From Bacteroidetes bacterium RIFCSPLOWO2_12_FULL_37_12 (lineage in GTDB: Bacteria; Bacteroidota; Bacteroidia; 2-12-FULL-37-12): 63,540 bases of DNA. Position numbers and translations under genes: made by a program. The notes beneath the pieces were generated by a model. It searched no databases. It saw nothing but the letters and a program-made list of their open reading frames with translations, and was not told the DNA's origin. The stretch's first letter is position 1. Each line of letters begins with the position of its first letter. Location of the stretch: assembly GCA_001769655.1 (NCBI GenBank), contig MEPC01000037.1:1-63540 (forward strand). Direction: 5' to 3'. Below, piece by piece: positions 50,856-60,474 of this stretch.

Positions 50856-52418
50856 ATGCAAAACTTTATTTATATCTCGCTCATAGCCGCTCTTCAATTT
50901 TTCTTTTGCAATCAAAATTTATACTCTCAAAACCCACCATCCTCTTTTTGTGCCACAGAAAATTTTCAGATACAAGACGAAAAGGTTTTGTCTTTCTATA
51001 AAAATCTGAAAAAAAACATTCGTCTCGGAGAAAAGTTTTACATACCGGTGCAGTTTCATATTACCGGCTCCATGAAGGCATCAAAATACATTTGCGGCTC
51101 CGACTCGGGTTATTTTTGCACGAAAGATCTTTTAACACTGATGTGTGAACTGAATAACCGTTTTAGTTCCATGAATATTCAGTTTTTTTTGTATGATTTA
51201 CCCATCTATATTCCCAATTCAAAATATCATAATTTTACATGGGAGAATAATGCCAATATTATTTATGCAAGTTATGTATGGGATGTCTTGAATGTTTATA
51301 TCACCGGTAATGCGGCAGGTAATTGCGGATATGCATGGCCTCTTGGAGTTTATCCGAACGAACCCAACCAGGGTGGAGTTGTGCTAAACAAAGATTGTAC
51401 TAAGCCGGGTTCATCTACATTAGCTCATGAATTAGGTCATCATTTTTCGCTTTTTCACCCATTCCATAATTGGAAAACCATACCTGAATTTGTAAAAAGG
51501 GATTCCGGAGCAAACTGTGACACTCATGGTGACTTCTTCTGCGATACACCCGCCGATTTTCTGGACTATCGCTGGAATTGTCCATATACCCAAACAAAAG
51601 CGGATGTTGAAGGCGATTTGTATGAACCCGATGGCTCTTTATATATGTCTTATTCCAATGACGAATGTCAGAATAGATTTTCTCTTCAGGAACAATCTGC
51701 CATTGTTCACTCTTTGCTTACCGAACGGAATGAATTGTTAAATCATCCTCTACCTGATACCCTTAGCGATTCTCTCTTTTCGCAACCTGTTCTGTATTCT
51801 CCTTCTGATAGTGACACTGTATCCCGTGATACCGTGGTTTTCCGGTGGTCATCAGTACCTGGCGCTACGTGGTATGTAATAACACAATGGAAATTTACCA
51901 ACGCTTTTTTGCAGTCATTCATCACCTGTGACACCTTTTATGCTTCGGTCTATAATTATGGAAGCAGTTATTGGAAGTGGAACGTAAAAGCAATCACCGA
52001 ATCCCGTTTTTGCCAATCAATGCCTTCTCCTGTTAGTAATTTTAAAGGAAGTAATTTGGTTTATTTTAATGACTCGTTGCCTAAGATGTCTATTTCTTGC
52101 CCTTTTAATCGAAAGGAAACTTCTTCAATCAATAAATCAAAATTACCGCAAAACGTTTTTCAGGCAACTCTTTTTCCTAACCCGGGAAATGTGGATGTTC
52201 ATCCTCAACTTAGGATTTACAGTCCTGCCTCTGAAGAGGTGAGTGTCACTATATATTCTATAGAGGGTAGAAAAATTTATGAAGAACTTTTAAATATTCA
52301 CACAGGGTTGAACCGGATTCATTTGACATCAACGCCCAATCACAAGGGTATTTATCTGATTCAACTTATCTCAAAGGAACATGGGCAATGGATATTTTTG
52401 AAGTGGGTGGTGTTGTAA
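50856..52418 (+). CDS. T9SS-secreted pappalysin-like (M43) metalloprotease, paralogue 2
   Basis: A 520-residue paralogue of the previous gene with the same order: signal peptide ending NQNLYSQ, zinc site HELGHHFSLFH (His 191, Glu 192, His 195, His 201), Cys-rich GANCDTHGDFFCDTPADFLD, Met-turn LYMSYS (Met 264), a Fn3-like domain and a T9SS C-terminal domain beginning LFPNPGNVDVHPQLRIY. The Gly of HExxHxxGxxH is Ser. A TAACTTTTG sequence 20 bases upstream is close to a promoter box. The 193-base gap holds a hairpin repeat, so it may be transcribed independently. Confidence 0.85.
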   Translation: MQNFIYISLIAALQFFFCNQNLYSQNPPSSFCATENFQIQDEKVLSFYKNLKKNIRLGEKFYIPVQFHITGSMKASKYICGSDSGYFCTKDLLTLMCELNNRFSSMNIQFFLYDLPIYIPNSKYHNFTWENNANIIYASYVWDVLNVYITGNAAGNCGYAWPLGVYPNEPNQGGVVLNKDCTKPGSSTLAHELGHHFSLFHPFHNWKTIPEFVKRDSGANCDTHGDFFCDTPADFLDYRWNCPYTQTKADVEGDLYEPDGSLYMSYSNDECQNRFSLQEQSAIVHSLLTERNELLNHPLPDTLSDSLFSQPVLYSPSDSDTVSRDTVVFRWSSVPGATWYVITQWKFTNAFLQSFITCDTFYASVYNYGSSYWKWNVKAITESRFCQSMPSPVSNFKGSNLVYFNDSLPKMSISCPFNRKETSSINKSKLPQNVFQATLFPNPGNVDVHPQLRIYSPASEEVSVTIYSIEGRKIYEELLNIHTGLNRIHLTSTPNHKGIYLIQLISKEHGQWIFLKWVVL

Positions 52419-52429
52419 ATTTTCCAAAC

Positions 52430-52460
52430 TTGCTTTTCTCATAAATATATCCTACCTTTG
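52430..52460 (+). promoter_or_regulatory. Promoter of the HYC_CC_PP gene and metal-efflux cluster
   Basis: TTG (52430-52432), 20 bases, then TACCTTTG (52453-52460) form a standard Bacteroidota pair. It lies mostly in the gap after paralogue 2. Transcription would begin a few bases before the TTG at 52470, supporting that start and a leaderless mRNA. Confidence 0.6.
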
Positions 52461-52469
52461 TACTCAATC

Positions 52470-52877
52470 TTGAAAACAATACTATCCATACTGCTGTCGC
52501 TACCCTTGTTTTTCTCACAAGCAGGAATCTACATTCATACCCATTTTTGCGGAGGTCAAATAGCAGATGTTGAGTTCATTACCGGAACTCAAACCTCTTC
52601 CTGCGGCATGGAAGATGAATCAGGCGCTTGCGTAAATTTACCTAATTCTGCTTTTAGTCAAATCCCTTGCTGTAAAGATGAACTAAAAGGATTTGTTACC
52701 GACAATTTCTTACCCATCCTGAAATTAATTCCAGTTTCATTTGAATTTTCTTATGTTATTCTTCCTGGGTTTATCAACGTGGGAAGTTTTTACAACTTTT
52801 TTACATCTCTCCATTACATATCCCCACCTGGTTTAAATTCTGTTTTCCTACCTTTTATTCAATCCTTCCTGTTCTGA
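52470..52877 (+). CDS. HYC_CC_PP family protein
   Basis: The likely start is TTG at 52470 (MKTILSILLSLPLFFSQ...), because a TTG at 52458 lies within the promoter box. The ~135-residue exported protein shows HTHFCGGQIADVEF, SCGMEDESGACVNLP and IPCCKDE, the His/Cys signature for which this family is named. It is typical of Bacteroidota and often next to TonB receptors or metal genes. The Cys/His pairs suggest metal binding (inference). It is the first gene of a locus continuing into the HMA chaperone and CusABC. Confidence 0.78.
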   Translation: MKTILSILLSLPLFFSQAGIYIHTHFCGGQIADVEFITGTQTSSCGMEDESGACVNLPNSAFSQIPCCKDELKGFVTDNFLPILKLIPVSFEFSYVILPGFINVGSFYNFFTSLHYISPPGLNSVFLPFIQSFLF

Positions 52878-52975
52878 TTTATTCCTTTTGTTTTTTCCGT
52901 AGAGCCAATTGTAGAAACACGGTGCGCAATTATTTGTGGACTTGGTGTATTATTTTTCAAACAATTCGGCTATAC

Positions 52976-53003
52976 GTAGAAGCACGGTGCATCGTGTTTC
53001 TAC
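52976..53003. repeat. GTAGAAxCACGGTGC palindrome, copy 1
   Basis: gtagaagcacggtgcatcgt (then gtttctac) is a 28-base imperfect palindrome in the gap before the HMA gene. A half copy (gtagaaacacggtgcgcaat) is at 52911. Confidence 0.75.
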
Positions 53004-53046
53004 ACACAAAAAAAAATTAAAATTTAATCTTTAAAATATCAAAACA

Positions 53047-53451
53047 ATGAAATCAACAATAAAATTAATTGCAATTGGGATAATTTTCCTTTGCTCGTTT
53101 TTCACCAATGGCATTTCTAAAAATTGCCTTTCTATCACTAATTATTCATTTTATATGCATTCCTCCAATGACACGCTAAATAAAACCATAACCTTCAAAG
53201 TTTTTGGTAATTGTGATATGTGCAAAAGCCGGATTGAGAAATCATTAAAAATTAATGGTGTCACAGAGGCAGAGTGGGACAAGAAATCAAAAATAATGAC
53301 AGTCAAATTTGATTCATCCGCAATATCTGAATCAAAAATTCACGAGTGCATTTCCGCAGTGGGGCATGATACCGAGAAACAAAAAGCGCCCGATAAAGTT
53401 TATAATAAATTACATAAATGCTGTAAATACGATCGGAATACAAATTTGTAA
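53047..53451 (+). CDS. Exported heavy-metal-associated (HMA) domain protein
   Basis: A 134-residue protein with a signal peptide (STIKLIAIGIIFLCSFFTNG). One ferredoxin-like HMA domain (~residues 55-118) has the metal loop FGNCDMCKSRIEKSLKING with CxxC, and the second half EAEWDKKSKIMTVKFDSSAI. The C-terminal tail adds KLHKCCKYDR. Periplasmic metal delivery to the CusABC exporter encoded downstream is inferred. Copper is most likely given the CusA/CusB neighbours. Confidence 0.85.
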   Translation: MKSTIKLIAIGIIFLCSFFTNGISKNCLSITNYSFYMHSSNDTLNKTITFKVFGNCDMCKSRIEKSLKINGVTEAEWDKKSKIMTVKFDSSAISESKIHECISAVGHDTEKQKAPDKVYNKLHKCCKYDRNTNL

Positions 53452-53514
53452 TTTAGTTATTATGATCAATTAGTTAATAGTGTACATTAAATAAGATAGA
53501 TATGAATGTTAATT

Positions 53515-53542
53515 GTAGAGACACGGTGCGCCGTGTCTCTAC
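53515..53542. repeat. GTAGAGACACGG palindrome, copy 2, before cusA
   Basis: gtagagacacggtgcgccgt (then gtctctac) is a 28-base near-perfect palindrome (13 of 14 pairs) ending 17 bases before the cusA ATG at 53560. Half-site words occur at 52911 and near 60405. Confidence 0.8.
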
Positions 53543-53559
53543 TTAGGTCCAACAAAACC

Positions 53560-56500
53560 ATGCTCAACAAAATCATACGATATTTCTTAGAGAATCGCTT
53601 TATTGCCATTCTTATCCTACTGGGTTTTATCGGTTGGGGAATCGCCAATGCTCCATTTAACTGGAAAATGAATTGGTTCCCGAAAGATCCGGTGCCGGTT
53701 GATGCTATTCCTGATATTGGAGAAAATCAGCAGATTATTTCTACCGAATGGATGGGTAGAAATCCGGAAGACATAGAAAATCAAATCACCTATCCCTTAA
53801 CAACTGCTTTGCTTGGTATTCCAGGTGTAAATGATATTCGCAGTACCTCTATGTTTGGAATGTCATTCATCTATGTCATCTTCGATGAAAAAATTGATTT
53901 TTATTGGAGTCGTTCACGTATCCTTGAAAAATTAAATTCATTGCCACCGGGTACTTTGCCACAAAGCGTGCAACCCGTTATGGGACCCGATGCTACCGCC
54001 TTAGGACAGGTTTTTTGGTACACTCTCGAAGGACGTGATCCAAAAACGGGAAAAGCAACAGGAGGTTGGGACCCTCAGGAACTACGTACCATTCAGGATT
54101 TTTATCTGAAGTACTCACTCAACTCAGTGCCGGGTGTTTCAGAAGTTGCTTCTGTCGGAGGATTTGTAAAAGAATACCAGGTAGATATTGACCCCCAGGC
54201 GCTTAAAGCGCATAATATTGATGCTATGCAGGTGATGAATGCGGTGATGAAAAGCAATATTGATATCGGTGCTCAGACCATTGAAATTAACCGGGCACAA
54301 TACTACATACGCGGAATAGGGTATATCAAAAAAATTCAGGATTTAGAAGAGGCAGTTGTGGATGTTCGTGAAAATGTGCCCATACGAATTAAAGAAGTCG
54401 CAAAGGTGAATTTTGGTCCTGCAAACCGCATTGGTGGCTTAGACAAAGAGGGATCGGAGGCAGTGGGAGCTGTGGTCGTGGCACGGTACAAATCAAATCC
54501 TATGGATGTGATTGATAAAGTGAAGAAGAAAATTATTGAGATTGCCCCTGGTCTCCCTTCTAAAACACTTTCAGATGGCACTGTTTCCAAAGTCACCGTA
54601 GTGCCATTTTACGACAGAACCGGATTAATCAAGGAAACCATCGGAACGCTTGAGTCAGCATTATCACATGAAACACTGATTTCAATTATTGTTATTATAG
54701 TTCTTCTGATGAACCTAAGAGCATCTATCATAGTGTCACTGTTTCTACCCGTTGGAGTGCTGATGGCATTTAGCGCAATGAAATTATTTGGGATAGATGC
54801 CAATATTGTTGCATTATCCGGAATTGCAATTGCCATAGGGGTGATGGTTGACCTTGGGATTGTAGATGTAGAAAATGTCATTAGACATCTCCAAATGCCT
54901 GAAAATCACAACGTGCGTGGAAGAAAACTGCTCGAAGTAATTTACACGGGTATCTCCGAAGTAAGAATGGCAGTGACAGTAGCTCTTTCAACTACGATTG
55001 TAAGCTTTCTGCCTGTTTTTACAATGGAAGCCGCTGAAGGAAAATTATTTGGTCCCCTGGCATACACGAAAACGTTCGCTATGGTTGCCACTTACATTTC
55101 AGGGATGATTGCCTTGCCTGCTATAACCTATTATATTTTTTCTATTCGGTCTGACTCTAAAAAAATTCGCAATGTATTGAACTTGGTAATGATTACCGGC
55201 GGTTTATTAATTGGATTGGGATGGGGAAAATATACTCTATTGGCTCTTGTGGCACTCGGAATTAATAATTATTTTGAAAATCATTGGACAGAAAAAAGAA
55301 AAAATATTCCAAATCTTATTAATAACGGAATTATTTTATTAGTGGCACTGTATTATTTAACGGTAGAATGGCTTCCCCTTGGAGCGCATAACAGTACGTT
55401 TATCAACTATTTATTTGTGGGTGGATTAGTTTCAGTAATTCTTGGTAGTGTGTCACTCGTCGTTTATACGTATGAAAAAGTCCTCCGTTGGTGTTTGGTT
55501 AATAAAATGAAATTCATGTTGATCCCCTTTGTGACACTTTTGATTGGATTTACCGTATGGCTGGGAAGTGAAAAAATGTTTGGATGGCTCGCTAATGCTT
55601 CCGGTAAACTCGGAATTAATCTGAGACAAACGGAAGGTTGGGAATTTTTAATTCATAAGTTTCCCGGAGTAGGAAAAGAATTTATGCCTTCGTTAAACGA
55701 GGGCTCGTTCCTGCTGATGCCAACAACAATGGCACATTCAGGTGTAGAAGAGAATCTCGATGTAATAGCGCTTTTGGATAAACGGGTTCGTGCCATTCCT
55801 GAAGTTGAACAAGTGGTTGGAAAGTGGGGGAGGGTCAATTCCGCTTTAGATCCCTCACCGGTGTCAATGTTTGAAAATCTGATTAATTACAAACCGGAGT
55901 ATATTCTGAATGAAGAAGGACACCGGGAAAAATTTAAAACTGATAAAGATGGGAGTTTTATTTTATCTGATTCCGGAAAAGAACAATTTAAAAAGTCAAC
56001 CTATAATGTAACCACTGACGGATATAAAAATATTTTGCCTGTTCATTTATTACCTGACGTAAATGGAGAGTATTTCCGGCAATGGAGACCGGAAATTAAA
56101 AAAGCAGACGATATCTGGAATGAAATAGTAAAAACAGCAACCATACCCGGAATGACATCGGCGCCTAAAATACAACCCATCGAAACCCGTTTGATTATGT
56201 TACAAACAGGAATGCGTGCACCTATGGGAATAAAAGTTTATGGTCCGGATAATTATACTATTGAAAAAGTAGGAATACAAATTGAAAATATACTGAAAAA
56301 TGTGCCTTCTGTTTCCGCGCCTTCCGTATTTGCTGAACGAATAGTTGGAACTCCCTATCTTGAAATTGAAATAAACAGGGCATCAATTGCAAGATATGGA
56401 TTGACGATAGAAGATGTTCAGAATACGATTAATTCAGTAATCGGTGGAATGAAAATTACAACCACCGTTGAAGGTCGTGAAAGATTTGCAGTCAGGGTGC

Positions 56501-57399
56501 GTTATCCGAGAGAGTATCGTGACACTCCGGAAGAGTTAAAAAAGATTCTGATTCCATCTCATAATATGGTGCAGATTCCTCTGGGTGAAATTGCAGAAAT
56601 CAAATACAGGAAGGGTCCACAGATGATCCGGGGTGAAAATACATTTCTTACAGGGTATGTACTGTTTGATAAAAAACCGGATTTTGCAGAAGTGGATGTT
56701 GTGGAAGAAGCGGATCGTTTTATCCAACATAAAATAAATTCAGGTGAATTTGTAATCCCAGCCGGGGTGTCCTATAAATTTTCAGGAAATTTTGAGAATC
56801 AGGTACGTGCCACTAAACGGCTAATGCTGGTGGTCCCGCTTTCACTGCTTTTGGTTTTTATGCTTTTATATTTCCAATTTAAAACCATAACTGCCTCTTG
56901 CATTCATTTCTCAGGAGTATTTGTAGCATTCGCTGGGGGCTTTATCATGATTTGGCTTTATGGTCAGGATTGGTTCATGAATTTTTCTGTTGCAGGAATG
57001 AATATGCGTGATTTATTTCAGGTTCATACCATTAATTTAAGTGTGGCTGTATGGGTGGGATTTATTGCTTTGTTTGGCATTGCCACAGATGACGGCGTGA
57101 TCATGGGTACCTATATCCACCAGACCTTTGAAAGTTTAAATCCAAAAACTATAGAAGAAGTCCGGGAAGCAGTAATAGTAGCAGGTAAAAAACGGGTACG
57201 TCCGGCAATGATGACTGCCTCTTGTGCCATTATCGCTTTATTACCGGTGCTCACTTCCACCGGAAAAGGAGCAGAAATCATGATTCCCATTGCTATTCCT
57301 ACGTTTGGTGGAATGGTTATTCAAATGATGACCATGTATATTGTTCCGATTTTACAGTGTGTGTGGAGAGAGAACAGCATTAAAAAACAAACCATATAA
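53560..57399 (+). CDS. cusA: CusA/CzcA-type heavy-metal RND efflux pump
   Basis: The ATG at 53560 (MLNKIIRYFLENRFIAILIL) is chosen because the upstream ATG at 53506 reads through the palindromic repeat. The 1279-residue inner-membrane pump has the HME-RND markers: PDIGENQQIISTEWMGRNPE, proton-relay GIAIAIGVMVDLGIVDVENV, and VWVGFIALFGIATDDGVIMG. It is longer than E. coli CusA (~1050) because of an insert with extra hydrophobic helices near residues 560-670, as in other Bacteroidota homologues. The adaptor starts 5 bases after its stop. Cu(I)/Ag(I) is the likely substrate; the motifs do not exclude Co/Zn/Cd. Confidence 0.93.
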   Translation: MLNKIIRYFLENRFIAILILLGFIGWGIANAPFNWKMNWFPKDPVPVDAIPDIGENQQIISTEWMGRNPEDIENQITYPLTTALLGIPGVNDIRSTSMFGMSFIYVIFDEKIDFYWSRSRILEKLNSLPPGTLPQSVQPVMGPDATALGQVFWYTLEGRDPKTGKATGGWDPQELRTIQDFYLKYSLNSVPGVSEVASVGGFVKEYQVDIDPQALKAHNIDAMQVMNAVMKSNIDIGAQTIEINRAQYYIRGIGYIKKIQDLEEAVVDVRENVPIRIKEVAKVNFGPANRIGGLDKEGSEAVGAVVVARYKSNPMDVIDKVKKKIIEIAPGLPSKTLSDGTVSKVTVVPFYDRTGLIKETIGTLESALSHETLISIIVIIVLLMNLRASIIVSLFLPVGVLMAFSAMKLFGIDANIVALSGIAIAIGVMVDLGIVDVENVIRHLQMPENHNVRGRKLLEVIYTGISEVRMAVTVALSTTIVSFLPVFTMEAAEGKLFGPLAYTKTFAMVATYISGMIALPAITYYIFSIRSDSKKIRNVLNLVMITGGLLIGLGWGKYTLLALVALGINNYFENHWTEKRKNIPNLINNGIILLVALYYLTVEWLPLGAHNSTFINYLFVGGLVSVILGSVSLVVYTYEKVLRWCLVNKMKFMLIPFVTLLIGFTVWLGSEKMFGWLANASGKLGINLRQTEGWEFLIHKFPGVGKEFMPSLNEGSFLLMPTTMAHSGVEENLDVIALLDKRVRAIPEVEQVVGKWGRVNSALDPSPVSMFENLINYKPEYILNEEGHREKFKTDKDGSFILSDSGKEQFKKSTYNVTTDGYKNILPVHLLPDVNGEYFRQWRPEIKKADDIWNEIVKTATIPGMTSAPKIQPIETRLIMLQTGMRAPMGIKVYGPDNYTIEKVGIQIENILKNVPSVSAPSVFAERIVGTPYLEIEINRASIARYGLTIEDVQNTINSVIGGMKITTTVEGRERFAVRVRYPREYRDTPEELKKILIPSHNMVQIPLGEIAEIKYRKGPQMIRGENTFLTGYVLFDKKPDFAEVDVVEEADRFIQHKINSGEFVIPAGVSYKFSGNFENQVRATKRLMLVVPLSLLLVFMLLYFQFKTITASCIHFSGVFVAFAGGFIMIWLYGQDWFMNFSVAGMNMRDLFQVHTINLSVAVWVGFIALFGIATDDGVIMGTYIHQTFESLNPKTIEEVREAVIVAGKKRVRPAMMTASCAIIALLPVLTSTGKGAEIMIPIAIPTFGGMVIQMMTMYIVPILQCVWRENSIKKQTI

Positions 57400-57404
57400 A
57401 AAAT

Positions 57405-59132
57405 ATGAAAAACTATAAATCTCTTTTGAAGACAACCGGTATTTTAATACTGGGAATTATTATCGGATGGCTTATTTTTAAAAGTGACTCTGAAGTTATA
57501 CCGATAAAAGAAAATTCGGACACAGAAGCAACTAGTAAAGCAAGTATTTTTACTTGTTCTATGCACCCGCAAATCAGACAAAATAATCCGGGCAAATGTC
57601 CAATTTGTGCTATGGATCTTATTCCTCTTGATTTAGAATCCGGGGAAAGTGATGATATCAACCAAATCCAGATAAGCGAAAGTGCTATTAAAATTGCGGA
57701 GGTTCAAACAACGTTAGTACAAAGGGCAGTTCCAGAAAAAGAAATCTTTCTCTCGGGGAAAGTAAAAGCAGATGAGCGCAGAATGTCTGTAATCACCTCT
57801 CGCTTTCACGGAAGAATCGAAAAATTATTTGTCAATTATACCGGACAGAATGTTAAGGAAGGTGAAAAACTTGCCACTATTTATTCACCTGAACTGATAT
57901 CTGCTCAAAAAGAACTTTTTCAGGTAATTGAATTAAAACAGTCAAACCCCGACTTATATAAATTGACAAGAAACAAATTAAAACTTCTGTCATTGAGTGA
58001 CACTCAAATTGATAATATTGAAAAGAAAGGTGAACTACAGTATTATTTCGAAATTCTCTCTCCTGCAACAGGTACTGTTATGAAAAAAATGGTCGCTGAT
58101 GGTGACATGATTGAAGAAGGAATGATGATATTTGAATTAATTGATTTATCATCCTTGTGGGTGCTTTTTGAAGTGTATGAAATTGATTTACCGTGGATAA
58201 AAATAGGAGACGTCATCCATTTCGAAGTACCTGCAAATCCCGGAAAAAAGTTTACAAGTAAAGTTACTTTTATTGACCCGATGGTTGACCACATGATGAG
58301 AGTTGCATTTGTCCGTTCGGAGATTAACAATTCCGGATTTAATCTTAAACCGGAAATGTTTGTAAAAGGGATGATTAAATCAGCTATCCCTCATGTTAAA
58401 AACTCATTGATAATTCCAAAGACCTCTGTTCTTTGGACGGGCAAAAAATCAGTTGTTTATGTAAAGAAAAAGGAATCTGAAAAACCCACTTTTGAATACA
58501 GGGAAGTCAATCTTGGAGAAGAAACAGGAAACTTTTATACGGTAGGGGGTGGCTTGGAAGAAGGAGAAGAAATTGTTACAAATGGTGTTTTTAAAATAGA
58601 TGCCGCCGCACAGCTTGCAGGTAAAAACAGTATGATGACCGCCCCTGAGATTAATAAATTAATTGTAACTCAAAATTTCTCTACTTTATTTGAAAAGATA
58701 ATGAAAAATTATTTTTCGGTAAAGAACGCATTGATAGATGACAATGTCGAAAAGGGAAAAAAAGCAACCGGGGAAATAATCAACTTATTATTATTGATTA
58801 AAAAAGAAAGTAGACACTTAACTCAACCGGCGAAGGAAAAGTGGCTTGAAAAAGAAAAACTGCTTAGCAAATCTTTTGAAAATATTTATAAAGGAAAAAA
58901 TATAGAAGATCAACGGTTGCATTTTGCCGTGTTAACCAACCCTTTGCAGGAAATTATCGAAAGTTTTGAAATGAATTTTGAAACAATATATCTTGACTTT
59001 TGTCCGATGGCATTCGATGATAAAGGTGCTGACTGGCTCAGTGAATTTTCTGAAATTAAAAATCCATTTTTTGGAGAGTCAATGCTGAATTGCGGTGAAA
59101 TAAAGAAAAGGATTGTGGGAATTGAGAAATAA
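57405..59132 (+). CDS. cusB: Efflux RND periplasmic adaptor with metal-binding and DUF3347 domains
   Basis: The adaptor linking CusA to an outer-membrane channel. After an N-terminal membrane anchor (TGILILGIIIGWLIF) comes a heavy-metal-binding YHS-like loop FTCSMHPQIRQNNPGKCPIC, then the barrel-sandwich and alpha-hairpin core (RRMSVITSRFHGRIEKLFVN; VMKKMVADGDMIEEGMMIFE), beta-barrel and membrane-proximal domain. The C-terminal ~150 residues are DUF3347-like (YFSVKNALIDDNVEKGKKAT ... FCPMAFDDKGADWLSE), often copper-linked. The 575-residue length fits Bacteroidota CusB. Confidence 0.92.
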   Translation: MKNYKSLLKTTGILILGIIIGWLIFKSDSEVIPIKENSDTEATSKASIFTCSMHPQIRQNNPGKCPICAMDLIPLDLESGESDDINQIQISESAIKIAEVQTTLVQRAVPEKEIFLSGKVKADERRMSVITSRFHGRIEKLFVNYTGQNVKEGEKLATIYSPELISAQKELFQVIELKQSNPDLYKLTRNKLKLLSLSDTQIDNIEKKGELQYYFEILSPATGTVMKKMVADGDMIEEGMMIFELIDLSSLWVLFEVYEIDLPWIKIGDVIHFEVPANPGKKFTSKVTFIDPMVDHMMRVAFVRSEINNSGFNLKPEMFVKGMIKSAIPHVKNSLIIPKTSVLWTGKKSVVYVKKKESEKPTFEYREVNLGEETGNFYTVGGGLEEGEEIVTNGVFKIDAAAQLAGKNSMMTAPEINKLIVTQNFSTLFEKIMKNYFSVKNALIDDNVEKGKKATGEIINLLLLIKKESRHLTQPAKEKWLEKEKLLSKSFENIYKGKNIEDQRLHFAVLTNPLQEIIESFEMNFETIYLDFCPMAFDDKGADWLSEFSEIKNPFFGESMLNCGEIKKRIVGIEK

Positions 59133-59158
59133 AAAAAGTTGATATAACAGAAGATTTT

Positions 59159-60400
59159 ATGAAAAACATATTGATAATAAAATTTTATTATGTGATCGCA
59201 TTTGGGTTGCTTCTAATTTTTTCCAAAGTAACTATTGCCCAGCAGTCCTTATTCGATCTTTTACAGGAAGCAGAAAAAAATAATCCTGCTTTGATATCCC
59301 AGCACAACAAATACCTGGCGGCAATGGAAAAAGTAAATCAAATTTCACTTCCAGAGCCAATGGGTGGACTAGGGTATATGCTTATGCCTGCAGAAATGCG
59401 ACAAGGTCTGCAATTTTCATTGATGCAGGATTTACCCTGGTTTGGAATGTTAGCACTCCGGCGTGAAGAATTAAAAGTGATGGCGGAAATGGAGGAACTT
59501 GTTTACCGGGAAAAAAAGAATAATCTGATAGCAACCATTAAAGAGAAATGGTTTATGTTGTTTGCAATGGATAGAATGATGGTGTCTGAACAGCATCACC
59601 TTGAAAATTATCAGAATATTGAAAAAGTAGTTTCTTCCAGGTATGAAACCGGAAAAAGTTCCCTGGGCGAATTATTGGAGGTTAAATTTATGATAGAAGA
59701 AATTAAGAATGAAATAACTAAAATTACCAAGGAAAAAGAACTTATTAAAGATGAAATACTTCTTCTCTTAAATCGAAAATCAGGGGATTCGCTGTTTCAA
59801 CCCTTCACACTCGATTTGTTTTATTTACCTTATCCGGATTCTACTTTAAAAAATTACATCCTTACAAACAATCCGATGATATTACGTATGGAAAAGATGA
59901 TATATGCCACTGAGTTAGGCAGACAAATGTTAAAAAAGGACTCAAAACCAATGTTCACACTCGGGTTCGATTACGCCATTTTAAATCAGGCAGAAACACA
60001 TGGAAGTTCCGGAGGATATGAATCGTTTCTGATGCCTTCAATAAAGTTAAAACTTCCTATAAAACGTAAGAAATACAATTCCTGGCAGAAAGAAAAAGAA
60101 TTTGAAATAGTAATGTTAAATGCCGATAAAGAAAACGTAAAAAATGAAATGCTTAATGAATTAAACAAGATGCTTTTTGAATATAGGAATAACGAAAGGA
60201 ACATAGAACTTTATTTAAAGCAAATCGAACTTACTCAGCAAATGGTGGAATTAATGAAAACTGAATATGAAAGTATGGGGATGGGCTTTGATAAAATACT
60301 ACACATGGAACATGAAATCCGTGAATTAACCGTTAATGTTGAAAAAAGTTATATTGAAATGAGTGTGATGGCTTTTAAGATTCAAGCCATGTATGAGTAG
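59159..60400 (+). CDS. TolC-family outer-membrane efflux protein
   Basis: The outer-membrane channel of the Cus-type system (CusC role). A 413-residue protein with a signal peptide ending LLIFSKVTIAQQ and two TolC repeats of long helices (NPALISQHNKYLAAMEKVNQ ... NLIATIKEKWFMLFAMDRMM; NELNKMLFEYRNNERNIELY). It follows cusB after 26 bases. No lipobox Cys is seen, unlike E. coli CusC. Confidence 0.88.
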   Translation: MKNILIIKFYYVIAFGLLLIFSKVTIAQQSLFDLLQEAEKNNPALISQHNKYLAAMEKVNQISLPEPMGGLGYMLMPAEMRQGLQFSLMQDLPWFGMLALRREELKVMAEMEELVYREKKNNLIATIKEKWFMLFAMDRMMVSEQHHLENYQNIEKVVSSRYETGKSSLGELLEVKFMIEEIKNEITKITKEKELIKDEILLLLNRKSGDSLFQPFTLDLFYLPYPDSTLKNYILTNNPMILRMEKMIYATELGRQMLKKDSKPMFTLGFDYAILNQAETHGSSGGYESFLMPSIKLKLPIKRKKYNSWQKEKEFEIVMLNADKENVKNEMLNELNKMLFEYRNNERNIELYLKQIELTQQMVELMKTEYESMGMGFDKILHMEHEIRELTVNVEKSYIEMSVMAFKIQAMYE

Positions 60401-60474
60401 CGAAAGGTGCACCGTGTCGATACACCACGATTTATAGCAGAAATTTACACTAATCTATTCGTGTTAATTAGGTG

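Noticed and set aside
53506-53559. The upstream ATG for CusA
   Set aside because: Its 18 extra codons translate the GTAGAGACACGG palindrome; the ATG at 53560 starts at the normal RND N-terminus.
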